Assembly: GCA_964035795.1 (NCBI GenBank)
Contig: OZ038322.1
Span: 15,113,447-15,177,446 of the forward strand
From: Pterobdella sp. o SKG-2022
Taxonomy: Eukaryota > Annelida > Clitellata > Hirudinida > Piscicolidae
Direction: 5' to 3'
DNA length: 64,000 nucleotides
Each line of letters begins with the position of its first letter. Position 1 is the stretch's first letter. Position numbers and translations under genes: made by a program. Below the pieces are notes generated by a model. That model did no database searches. It was not told the DNA's origin and saw only the letters and a list, made by a program, of their open reading frames with translations. This document shows positions 21,701 through 32,933 of this stretch, piece after piece.

Positions 21701-22156
21701 GCACCAACAACACCAAATATTAAATAACTGAAGCAAACAACAATAGATGAAAATGGAACAACGAATGCCAAAACTCTCGGAACCTTCAACATCATTGTCA
21801 TGTAGTTAACGCCACAAAAATTGTTACGTCAGCGATGGATGCGCCAAAATTGATGATAAACATCACTAGGATAAATAAGGGTCATATAATAGAGTTACAT
21901 TGTAAATAAACAAATATATCGCATATATAGTCAAGTTGTTAGCCTAATATTGTTATCGATTAAAAAAAGTTTATATGGTAACAATAATGTTATATAGTTA
22001 CAGACATAACACCCGGCAAGATGTACGCTTTTTGATTGGTTGTGCTTCCTCATTAATATCACCCTTTTGATTTCATTACAATTTCAATGTTAGTCTTAAC
22101 TATGTGTGCTTCTCAAGAGTATCTTATGTTATGTGTGTATATGTGTGTACATGAGA

Positions 22157-24110
22157 CTATGGCTGTTTCTCAAGGGGAGTGTCGACAAAGTATGGGTTTG
22201 ACACCTCCATCTCCCCCTCCTGTGGATCATCATTCAATTACACTAACAAGTTATTACAAAATGATAACCACAATGAAATTTTTCAGAAACATCTTGTGTA
22301 TCTTTTTTTCATATTATTTGAACAACTTTTTATTTTCAATTTTTCATGAGAATAAATACTAATGATTTATAAGGTTGAACTTATCGAAAATTTTAGTCTT
22401 TTAACAAAACAAATCTATCAAAAATTCCTCTTGAAAAATTGAAAATAAAAATTTATTCAGATAGCCATAATGAAATTATGATAAAATACAAACGAAACAA
22501 CACAGAAACATACAGTGTTGGCCAGCCCAGGACACTCATAAACGGTATCATCATCATCACCTGCTGCCTCGTCATCACTAGAGTTGCCACTTGTGTTCTT
22601 GTGCTCAAACGCGTTTGCTCTGTGAGTGTTTAATCATGTTTCTTTTGAGTAATACACACAAAAACTTACACATACAAACACAAAAAACAACAAATATAAG
22701 CAGAAAAAGTTAACTTTTCGTTTTGGAGCATCTGTTGTTTCTGGTACTGATAATGATACATCTGGGCACTGTACGCCAACTTACGGTCGCCAGTGAGGCC
22801 CGGGTGAAATGCTTCTGTTGATCAGAATAACAATTAAGTTAATAATGGTAACACAAACGATAAGAAAAATAAAAATAATAATAACAATAAAAATAAAAAT
22901 AATAACAAAACCTACTTTACTAAAAAAAATAAAAGCAATGTGTTAAAGGTCATGATGATTCCTTTGAAGCTTAGAAACTACAAAAGATGTTGAAGAGAAT
23001 GAGTTAAGTCAGGCATCAGCAAGGTGAATATATGTCTATTTGGAATACTATTTGTAAGATGGTTTTGATGAAATAACAAAACTATGGAACAACTATGGAG
23101 AAAATAATAATAACAATAATGAAGAAGTTCAAAGACAAAATAACAATATTATAAAAATAATTTTATTTAATAAAAATTTTTTTAATTTGATTCAATTGTT
23201 TCAAGATAATATTATTAAAGTCTGTTTGAAAGAAAATGACGCTTTGGATAAGAATAAATGAAAATTATAAATATATAGGCTTGCAAGAAATTTTTTGTAA
23301 ATGAAGTAAACCTGGCCAATCAAATCAAATCAAATCAATGACGAGTATGATTATAGTGGCATCAACTTAAGGAGTTTCTAGACCAGTGAGTATTATGAAC
23401 TTTGTATGCAATTTAATGTAATGTAAGTTTTCTTAGATATGACAACTTAAAAAAAATTATGCAAGTATAACTAAATAAACAAAACAGTTAACTAAAATTT
23501 GAACTTCATTGTCTTGATCTTTTTTCCTTCAATCACGCTATATTGAAAACTAAAACAGATTTAAAATCTTGATATCCGATCATATCATTGGATAATACTT
23601 TAATCTATAAAAATAATATATATTATTAGAATTTTTATGACAAACGACCTTTAGAAGGATTGGTTCCATAATATGTCTGGTATGGAGTGTCCTTTATATC
23701 CTTCCGGTTCCTCACTCTGTGTGTTTGAATGTTTTTGTATGTATGTGTGTGTGTGTGTGCTTGAATTTTTGTGTTTTTTGTGATGCATCTGTTTTTAAGC
23801 ATATTTATATTTAAATACATGTTTGCCACATTGAGTGTATTGGAAATTAAACCGGATATAAAATCTTGGTACCTATGTTTGGTAGTATTATTTTGAGCGT
23901 ATGATGAGTTTTTGTGTGTCATAGAAAGTTTTCGATAACTTCAAAATCAACTAATGCTGATTCAAGGTCGACGTCAAACAAATATTGCACACAATCATAC
24001 CACTATACAGAATAAGTGCAATAACAATACTAATAATACAATGAAAAGGCAATGGTTAAAATACGAGAGAATATACTGTTTAAAACTGTTACTACTACTA
24101 CTACTAATTT

Positions 24111-24148
<38 letters not shown>

Positions 24149-27100
24149 AAATGCTTCAAAACAGACTGAGACACTGACCTGCACACGCACACCACTGTGA
24201 AAACCATGGCTGCCAGTAAGATCACCGACACACTGCACAAGATGGCTGCGGTTGTTGTTATAGGGGTCATAATGATGATATCATCATGAGGAATTAGATA
24301 TATATAAAAGCGAGATTGAAGTCGTGAAATGGTTGTTAGTGTATGATAATCTTTAAAAGTGAACTTGGGAATGAAGTAGATTATAAAATAAACTAAAATG
24401 GTGATTCAAATAATGTATTTTTGTTGAAATATTTGAAAATTGAGATACATGAATGATAATAGCATTTATTACAGTAGAACGCCATCATCATTTTGGGACA
24501 ATAACGTTTGCATGATGAGATAGGTAATGGCATTTTGATGTAAGTCACAATCATGGAAATGATATGAAAAAAAAAAAAATCATTGAAATAATTGAAATAT
24601 AAATAATTTTATTCATTCTAAAAAAAACAGTATTTCCATGTTGAGATTCTTGAAATAATTTTTTAGTCCATCAATGATAAGGTTGAACTTATCAAAAATT
24701 TTAGCTACATAAATTTATTAGAAAAGAAAATCATTATAGCTTGAAATTAAATTTCAAGAATTTCATCTTAGTTTGAAAGAAAGGAACTTTCAATTAGAGT
24801 TGAAAAATCAAAATTGAATGTTAATATTCCAATCTCAAAGCTTGTATACTTCACTAGACAATGTGAGTTCGACTCACAAAAAGCTTTGAATTTAGTTATC
24901 AAGTGCTTACTTTGAAATATTTTAGTTAGCAAAATATTTAAAACTACGAGCTCGTATCATTAAGACGCTAGTTAATAAATTGAATAATCAAAAAATTACA
25001 AGAAGTTATTCCCATGGCAGGTTAGACCAACATGACTCCCAATAATTCGTTGACCAACATAACGTTATTTAACCGTTTTTAATATTTGAATATTATTCTC
25101 CAAAGCCTTTTATTACGATTGATTAACTTGAATTTTATTTTCAATAAACACGAATTGAATAATCTTATTTAAATTCACCACAATTATAGATTCCAAAAGT
25201 TGAAAGTTAACAATTTCAAACAAATTCAACCAAAAATTTTAAAGAAACAACATTGCTTTGAATGCTACTCAAGACATTAAGTTATTGTATTACTAGAAAT
25301 AAAAAATATTATTATGATTATTATTGTCATTCAAAGCATTGTTACTGATTGCTACTAAAATTTTATATTCTTTTATTTTTATTGTTTTTTTTATATTTAT
25401 TGTTCATTGTTACTTCTATTTATATTTGATAATGCTGTCAAAATTAGCTTTTATTGAGGTTCTGCCTTGTTTCTTGTATGCATAACAATATCATGAGAAT
25501 AATTAAATATTAAGGACTTAGTACTCAACAAGCAGAACCACATGTTTAAACTAAAGATTTGATAAACTTTATTTTAATTTTCTGTTGAAATCTTAAATAT
25601 ATTTAATAAAACAAAATTATAAAAGTTGACAATTTTTCATAAGATTAAAATACATAAACTGCACCAGACATTTTTTTCAACGAGTACCCAAAAACAATAA
25701 CTTTGTCAAACTGCTTTAAATGCCTCTAAAATCATTGTTAGAGTATAAATAGTGTTATCCATAGCAATGTAGATCATTATCACTGAAATTTTATATTTGG
25801 TATAAGCATTGTTCATTTTCACTGTTCATTGTTACTTATTTATATGAAAATTGCTGTCAAGATTAGTTTTTATCGGAATTTAGCTTAATTTCTTATATGT
25901 ACAACAATAAAGATACTAAAAAATGTTGCATTCAACAAGCAATGAATAGATATTGAGTTTACAAAAATTCAAAAAACTTTTTTTAGCAAAACTATACATT
26001 TTGTCTTGCATGTGACAAAGAAACAGATAAACTCAGCCAAATAAAATATTGGAAAACTTATGATGACTACACCACACCAATGTTTTCAAACTGGAGCATC
26101 TACTTCATTTTGATGCACCCTTCCTTGTGGTGTGTGTGTGTGTGTTTGCTGCAAAATCAGTGAAACCCTCAAAAAAAAACAAAATTTAGTTGTTAAAGCC
26201 TGAAACTTGATAAATTGATAATAACCAGGAGATTAGCAAACATCCTTTAGAAACTATTAAAGACACTGTCTGATAACTAGTGACAAGGTGTGACGAAAAA
26301 TAATTAGATTGACAAAAGTATATATAGAAAGATATGCTGATGATTGGTGAAAGTAATCAACATTTTTGATCTTCAAGCTAGTCATAGATTCAAAAAGACT
26401 GTTATACTGATGAAACACTAAAATGAAGTTTTCTTTTGCGTTAAGTAATCAAGCACTTGATGATGTTGCACTGGTGATAAGAAGCTTCGAATTTATAAAT
26501 TAAACATTTCACTTTAGCAATTTTTGAATTTATTGTAAAAATATTTAATTGATAATTAGCTGGATGCTTTCAAAATGAGGATACAAATAGATAGACCATG
26601 AAGAGATAAAAACTTTTATTTAAGTACAAAACTGAAAGTCAAAGTGAAGTTTTAAAATGCTATTTCAAGACCATTTATGTGACAGATACCAGATTTTCAA
26701 CTATTCAATAAAACAAACATGTCAATATATAGAAAGAAATATACAGATAAATTCAAAGAGATAAACCCAAAAAAACAGGCAGACTCACCAACAATTATGA
26801 CATCCCAGTACCGGATATTGACTTGATTTTCAACCTGATTCATGCTGTATGTCCCTGCATTCATTATGTCACCATTGTTCACAGACTTCTTCACCCCCAA
26901 CATTTGGGCAGCTTCCATTGCTGTTGACAAGTTTGGTTATGTTGCATTGTTGTTGGTGGGTGGAAGCTTGTTAGTAAGAATGATGTGATGGGGTGTTGAG
27001 TGGAAAAAGAGGGCAAGGTTGTTGGTGATGAAATAAATGATGATGGTTTAGTAATGTTGGCTGTTGGTGTGATGGTGGTTTTTTGTTGAGTTTGTATGAA

Positions 27101-28060
27101 AAATAAGCATTGACCTAGTTGATAATGAAGTAGAAAAAGGGTGTATTTGTGGAGTTTGATAATGCATTTGATAAAATTAATGATATGGTGAATTTATAGT
27201 TGAAAATTGTTATGTTGAATAAGTATTAGTTATTTAATTGAAATAGGTAGATACCTATATACTATGAATATTTATGGGGGATTAGTGAGTAGCCCATTTT
27301 AAAGGGTGTTTATATAAAAAAAAAGGGTGTATGATGTGAATTTAGTTGTGAATTGATGTTGTGGGATAGTGAGAAAGAGGGCATTTTATGACAAAAAAAA
27401 CTTTATTATTGAGCTTATAACAAAGTATATATCAAAGTTTACAATTATGTAAAAGTTGATAAATCTTTAAAAAGAGAATCAATAAAAATTTAACTTGAAT
27501 CTAAAAATTGATATATATATTGAAATTGATTTTTTTTATATTGAAATATAATATTTTAACACATTTTATTAATGAATTTTTTCAAAAACAACAAATTATT
27601 AAATATCATAACAGTTGATTAAAATGTTGTTAAAAATGTATACTCATTTATTGGTTTTTTTAATTAGAAATCATAGTTAAAAAATATTTTTATGAATACG
27701 TATTATTTAAATAATCGATGCATAAACAAAAAATTGATTAATTGTAAAAGAAAAAGGATTAAATGGGCTTGAAATGTTTCCCTTATAAGATCAATGGTTT
27801 CCAGAACGAAGTTAATTCTTTTATGGGCCATTCAATTTTATTCATGTTTATTTATATTCGAGAAACAAACTGACCAAACCTTAAAAAATAGTGCTAAAAA
27901 CGAAAATTAGCTCGAAAACCTTGTTTTTCAGAAACGCAGCTTCCTGCGACGTCCACCAAAGCGCCCATACATTCTCCACAGACGTTTGGAGCCTCATTGC
28001 AACTCCTTCTATATGTGGAATGACAATATTGCACACATTCCAACTTCGCCAAAATTTCGT
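22157..28060 (-). CDS. NPDC1: NPDC1/CAB-1 family membrane protein (5' end missing)
   Basis: Seven exons found on the minus strand: 27920-28060, 26789-26920, 24179-24245, 23649-23716, 22715-22814, 22514-22619, 22157-22219; all phases agree. NPDC1 is a type I neural membrane protein of vesicles; the worm homologue is CAB-1. The N-terminal part has a Cys-rich lumenal motif (spaced CVQYC, SCNE, VCGEC, GSC). A single membrane helix is in the 24179-24245 exon (AILCSVSVILLAAMVFTVV). The conserved cytoplasmic tail reads TGDRKLAYSAQMYHYQ, then TVYECPGLA, then EGEMEVSNPYF near the stop. The first exon with the signal peptide was not found; it should lie between 28061 and the NELFE start or farther right. 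The intron between 24246 and 26788 holds two dispersed-repeat copies. Confidence 0.9.
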
Positions 28061-28705
28061 CTGCGTGCGTGGGTGGATGGATGAATGGAAAAATTCCTTG
28101 TGCGTGAAACATATTTTTTTGACTTTTTATCATTTTTTGAATGTATTAAATTTTTTGAAAATAATTTTTGTAAAGTTTTAGAGTAATTTTGATGCGGATT
28201 TTGATTAAATATGTTACTATCTAACCTCCTGATAGTGCTCCAAATGTTTCATATAAAAATAAAATAGTTACAATTAAAACTTCTAGAAATATATATTTCA
28301 TATTTTTTTTGTTGTCATCACATTTAGGCGATTATAATGTTCATTTGAATAAAAAACAAGCGACCCTAAAAGTGATGGAGGATTGGAAGATGAAAGTGAT
28401 GTTGAAGCGGCTAATTTAATGAAATTGCTTTTATCTGTTTCATTTTGTTTAACTTATAAAATTTTTGAAAAAAGTTAATGTCATATTTCAAAAAAATAAT
28501 TTTTTTTTATTTCGTTAAAGGTTTAGTGGCAAAATAAATGGTTATGAACTAAATTCTCAAAAGTTGTGTCATTTGAAACTGTTTTTTTATGTATCTTAAA
28601 AAAACAAATAATTCTGAATTTTTTTTTCATAATATTATATATATACAACAGTTTTAAATTAGAATTCTATTTTAAGTTGCTTACAGAAAATAATAATTGT
28701 GCAAA
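28061..28705. promoter_or_regulatory. Region between NPDC1 and NELFE, probable shared promoter area
   Basis: The genes are arranged head-to-head here. The stretch must contain the NELFE promoter and probably the missing first exon or promoter of NPDC1. It is AT-rich. I could not pick out a signal-peptide exon in phase with the 28060 acceptor. Confidence 0.4.
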
Positions 28706-31047
28706 ATGGTTTTGAATTTCGGAAAATTAACTTTAGAAGAAGAGGCTTTGAAAGAAAAAATGGCGAAATATAAAAAGAAAGTATAAAATAATCAAAATAT
28801 TATTGAACTTTGCATCTATCTATCTATTTTCAGAAAAAAGAATTGACTGCTCAAAAACTACCAAAACCTGAAAAACCTGAAAACACAGAAATTCAAAAAA
28901 GTAAAAATTTATTTTTATTAATTTCTAATCTTTTTACTAGTACATACAATAATGTTTTAAATCCCAGTTGCATTATAACCCATCACAGACCCAGAAACAA
29001 GCACAGATGAGCAAGCAAAAATTCTCAAAAAACTAAACGTCCGACTTGAATTCATTTTTTTTGTGTAATGTAAAGTAATGTAATGTGGTATATAAAAAGC
29101 CTTTACTCATAGCTTAAAGCACTTGCTACAAATTTAATGGTGCAAAAACAAACTGTGGAACAGGTGCTAATTGTTGGTCCTTGCGGGATTGAACTTGGTA
29201 TTTTTAGATAATTTGTCTAATGCTCTACCTTTGAGCTATACATCATTATATTTTATATTATCATTTTTTGACACCTCAAATCAATTAAAACTGGTTGTTT
29301 TTTCTAGGCTTTTTACAAGTTTATTTTTAAAAATTTCATTAAAGGCAATGAAAGAAGAAAAAGCAAAAAAAGACAAAAAGTATAAAAGAACAAAATCTGC
29401 CAAGGTTCTTTAATGTTATTGTCTCATTACTATTTGTTATCACATTATATTTTAATTCTTCACTTTCAATAATTTTTTTTTTTGATAATAATAATTTTTT
29501 GTTTAATTGTTATTCCCAGACACCCACATGTGAGACTCCCAACTTCAACAGACTTTCTGAGAGTAGTCCACCTCTGCCTGAGGTGGCCTATTTTATTATT
29601 ACAATTATTTGTGGTATTATCGTTTTATTTCATATTTTCATTTTATTGTGATTACAAAGTGTTTGGCTGAATTTTTTAAATTTAAAGATCAGAATAAATG
29701 ACCAATTCAAGACTTTCTAGTTCTAGAACTTTTATTATCATTTCAATATTATTATTATTATTGTTCTTACATTAAAATATTGAATGCTTTTTTTATCTTC
29801 ATTAGTTCCAGTTAAGCAGATCAGTTGATTACAAATCAGATTATTACAAGAGCTTTGTGCCAGGTTTTCATTACTATCATTGTTTTTGTTTTAGAATATT
29901 ATTGTCAATATTATCAATCAATCAAATTCTTTTTATAGCCTGTTTTACTTTAGCAAGGGTTGGGCTTAATTAATATTATTATATTATCCATTACTCAATC
30001 ATTTTTGTTAATATATTTTTTATTGATGCAATTGTTCAATTGTTTAGAGGGTAAGAAGGATCGAAACAAGAAGAGGGGTCACACAATTTTCGTTGAGGTT
30101 TTGTTGTTATCTCATCAATCATCATTTCATTGTTGTTATTAATTCTGTTTTTGTCAATATTATTTTGTTATTGTCATGATCACTCACCAGGGAGCTGGCA
30201 GAGATTCAGACGATATAAAGAACCATTTTGGAGTCTTTGGCGACATTGTTAATGTTAAAGTTGAAGCTGATAAAGAGTAAATATAGTTTTGAAAGGATGA
30301 ATGATTGTATGCATTACTGAATGTAGGAAAAGATGTTTGAATTGATAAATGAAGAATGCGTATTTTGGTGAATATATGGATGAGGGGTGTATCGTTTGCA
30401 GTCGAACCTTCATCACTTTTGACAATGAAGACTCAGCAATGGAAGCCGTTAACCAGGTGTGCACATATATATACAACCAAATATACAAATACACGTTACC
30501 ATAAAAACATAGACATAGAGCCATAAACACATATATATACAAGGAATTACTCAAACATACACACACACGCGCACATTATTGTTTATCATTTTCACTTTTT
30601 CTTTATTATGGGGTTAGACGAGCACGCACACACACACACACACACACAAATACAACACCACAAGATGGATGGCACACAGTTCAATGGGGTAACATTAAAA
30701 GTGCAAGTGGCACGGATACAACTTCCTCTGGAAACATTCAAATACGACGACCATCCTGGTATGTGTGTATGCGTGTGTGAATAATATTTTATACATGTGA
30801 ACACATACAATTGCAATCCGGTTTTCAAGCTTCGAGGCTAGTGTTCAACTTTAGTTTAATGAAATATACGATTTTTCAAATATTTTTTTTATATCAAATT
30901 GTCATAAATGACATTTGTTTTTGTATCAATTTAAATACACATGCTCATATTTGCGCATATATGAAGCTAGATGACATCACACAGCGCCTCCAAAGAGAAG
31001 CTTGGTTGACTATGCCGATGACGTCTTTGCCTGATCTTATCTTTTGA
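28706..31047 (+). CDS. NELFE: Negative elongation factor E (NELF-E), RRM protein
   Basis: Twelve exons: 28706-28780, 28834-28900, 28989-29038, 29113-29163, 29345-29404, 29520-29582, 29812-29863, 30048-30097, 30191-30276, 30402-30456, 30665-30758, 30971-31047; 259 aa, shorter than the human protein of about 380 because the Arg-Asp repeat region is absent. NELF-E is the RNA-binding subunit of the NELF complex that with DSIF holds promoter-proximal RNA polymerase II. The N-terminus (LEEEALKEKMAKYKKK) matches the NELF-B-binding region. The middle motif SVDYKSDYYKSFVP precedes the RRM, which shows RNP2-like HTIFVE and RNP1-like RTFITFDN, and MDGTQFNGVTLKV. The donor of exon 3 (gtccga) is weak; exon 4 could start at 29120. 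Confidence 0.92.
29174..29246 (-). mobile_element. Degenerate tRNA-derived sequence (SINE head or tRNA pseudogene)
   Basis: Read on the minus strand it gives box A-like TATAGCTCAAAGGTAGAGC with a paired D stem, an anticodon arm TTAGA-CAAATTA-TCTAA, and box B-like AGTTCAATCCC at the expected spacing. The T stem does not pair, T33 is missing and the acceptor stem is broken, so it is not a working tRNA. It sits in the NELFE intron 29164-29344. The overall pattern is closest to tRNA-Cys-like sequences by eye. Confidence 0.7.
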
Positions 31048-31909
31048 TGTGTGTGGTAGTTTTGTGAAGGCTATGATGCTAGTTTTTGAATACTTTAATT
31101 TCTACTGCTCATACTATTCTTACTACTACCATTACTACTAACTATAATATACAAATGATTGATGAATATTATTGATTTTGTAGAGAAATCAATAGACTCA
31201 ACTTAAGATTCAATGATGGACCGATTCAATTTAATTTTATTTTACCTGAAAATCCTTCAAGTAAAAAAATAAAATCTCATTTAAAAGTTCAGTAATATTT
31301 GTAAAAAGCTTCGTGACATTTGAATGAATTCTTAGTATTTCAAAAACCTTGTTATTTAATTAAGCGATTCTAGAGAAACTTTCAAAATCCTTTCAGACTT
31401 CCAGTATGTTTCAAGTGATTTCAAAAACCAATGCATCGTTTTATCAAAATTTTATACTCAAAAAATATTTTAATGAATAGTAAGATTTTTCCATTCAAAG
31501 TATATTTTTTGTCCGACTTGAAGTTAAGACGAGAAAAATTAAAATTAACTTGATGATCTAGCACAAACCAAGTTTCCATGTGACCAGCAATGAAAGAGTT
31601 CATTATAAAGAGTCGGAGACTCCTATTTTTTGTTTTGAGTCATTTGATAGTCCTGGTATGATGAAAACTAGATGACAATGGTGAAGAAAAATATCCGAGG
31701 CTTTGATACCAGATCTATTCTTGAATTATATCGCCAGATGCACAAAAACTCGTATGACTTATGTATATCATGAGTTGGTATGATGAACCAAACTTCAGTT
31801 TAAAAAAGCAGAAAGCACTTTTATATGGGAGCATTAAAGAAGCAATAAGTTTCCCCCCATTGCATGAGTTTTAAAATTCAATTTTGTTATACTAACATTC
31901 AATAATTGT

Positions 31910-31995
31910 ACCTCCACTTGATAATCTGAGTTCAAATTACAAAAAGCTTTGTGGGCTCGAATAAACTTCGAAACGTGTTCTTATTTTTGATATTT
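31910..31995 (+). mobile_element. Half-copy of the dispersed palindromic element
   Basis: Matches the whole right arm of the palindrome at 35576-35660 along its 85 bp (CCTCCACTTGATAAT ... AAAAAGCTTTGTGG ... ending TTGATATTT) with substitutions. No left arm is visible on the other side of the central GTACC. Confidence 0.65.
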
Positions 31996-32339
31996 ACCCA
32001 TGGCTTGAATAATTAGATTAAACTTAGCAGCTTGCTTCTTCATAAGAGCATCTTTTGTAATAAAACACTCGAGAGAGCTCCTCAAATGAATTTTTAACAA
32101 AGGTTTTTTTACCTTCGATAATTGCTTGAAGTTCATGAATTTCAATAAATAGGACTTTTTTCGTCGTAGGGCACGTAAAACATAATTAGATAACGGCACT
32201 TAGATTCAGTTACAACAAAAACTTCTAATATTTAAAATGAAATTAGTTGTAGTGCCTTTTTGTTTAGAGCCAGCAAGAAATATTATTGATTTCCATAGCT
32301 GATAAGATGATGATGAGCGACCACCTAAAGAATAGAAAC

Positions 32340-32600
32340 TGAAAATTATGATATTCTAAGCAGAAATAGGATTAGATGGTTTGAGGATGTAACGAGAATG
32401 GATGCTGAAAACCCAGCAAATGTCTGTAGATACATTGAAGTGAAGGGTAAGAGAAAAAAGTAGACCAAAGAAAGCATAGTATCAGTTAGTAAGCAATGAC
32501 CTTGAATGAATAATCCTTCAACCTGCTCTAGCTCAAAACAGTAGCGTGAAGAAGAGCCATCATGAGCCCCCGGAAGTGAAACAATGACAGTATGTCGATA
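32340..32600 (+). pseudogene. Decayed LINE (non-LTR retrotransposon) 3' coding remnant
   Basis: The plus strand reads NRIRWFEDVTRMDAENP, then KGKRKK, then in another frame SNDLE and LQPALAQNS. This resembles the C-terminus of many non-LTR reverse-transcriptase ORFs (R-W-F-G-H-V-x-R-M-D, G-R-P-K-K-T-W, then LGLQPALAQDR). Stops and a frameshift break it, so it is a dead fragment. The family could not be assigned by eye. Confidence 0.7.
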
Positions 32601-32933
32601 TGGTTTTTGAAACAAACTGAATTTCTTTATATTTTGTTTGTCAAAAAATATATATTACAAAATAATGTATTTTGAACAGTTGAATTTTCATAAAACATGC
32701 TTTAAAATTAAAACGAGAATAATGTCTAAATCAGTCAGCAAATACATGTAAATTAAGACGTTAATAGATAATGCTAGAAACGAAAAAAGATAAGCTGAAA
32801 TGATGAGCAAGTTCATATCAGTTTAGTAGATCTCTTACCATACACTCCATTCAACAGGGGCATTATTGCTAGATGAGAATAACAGATGCGGACGTACAAA
32901 GGTAACTATACACACAAGCAAAAAATTCAGAGA

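Larger units (their letters stand above)
17428..22156. other. 4.7-kb intergenic desert between convergent ICA1 and NPDC1
   Basis: No coding exon was recognised. The stretch holds the TACC microsatellite (17625-18026), a GATA/TAGA tract (about 21657-21700) and purine-rich sequence near 21060-21175. The rest is AT-rich with stop codons in all frames. Short ORFs at 19585-20029 and 21386-21736 come from these repeats or from T-rich DNA. Confidence 0.55.
31048..32933. other. Intergenic region between convergent NELFE and CWF19L1
   Basis: No intact gene. It contains a half-copy of the palindromic MITE (31910-31995) and a decayed LINE 3' end (about 32340-32600). Elsewhere it is AT-rich sequence. 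The minus-strand ORF at 32346-32615 is the shadow of the LINE relic. Confidence 0.55.

Noticed and set aside
27894..28133. Start of NPDC1 at the ATG upstream of 28060 in the same frame
   Set aside because: The extra N-terminal residues do not look like a signal peptide, and an acceptor (CGCAG) sits exactly where homology begins, so an upstream exon is more likely.
32346..32615. 89-codon minus-strand ORF
   Set aside because: The opposite strand carries the LINE remnant, so this is its shadow.
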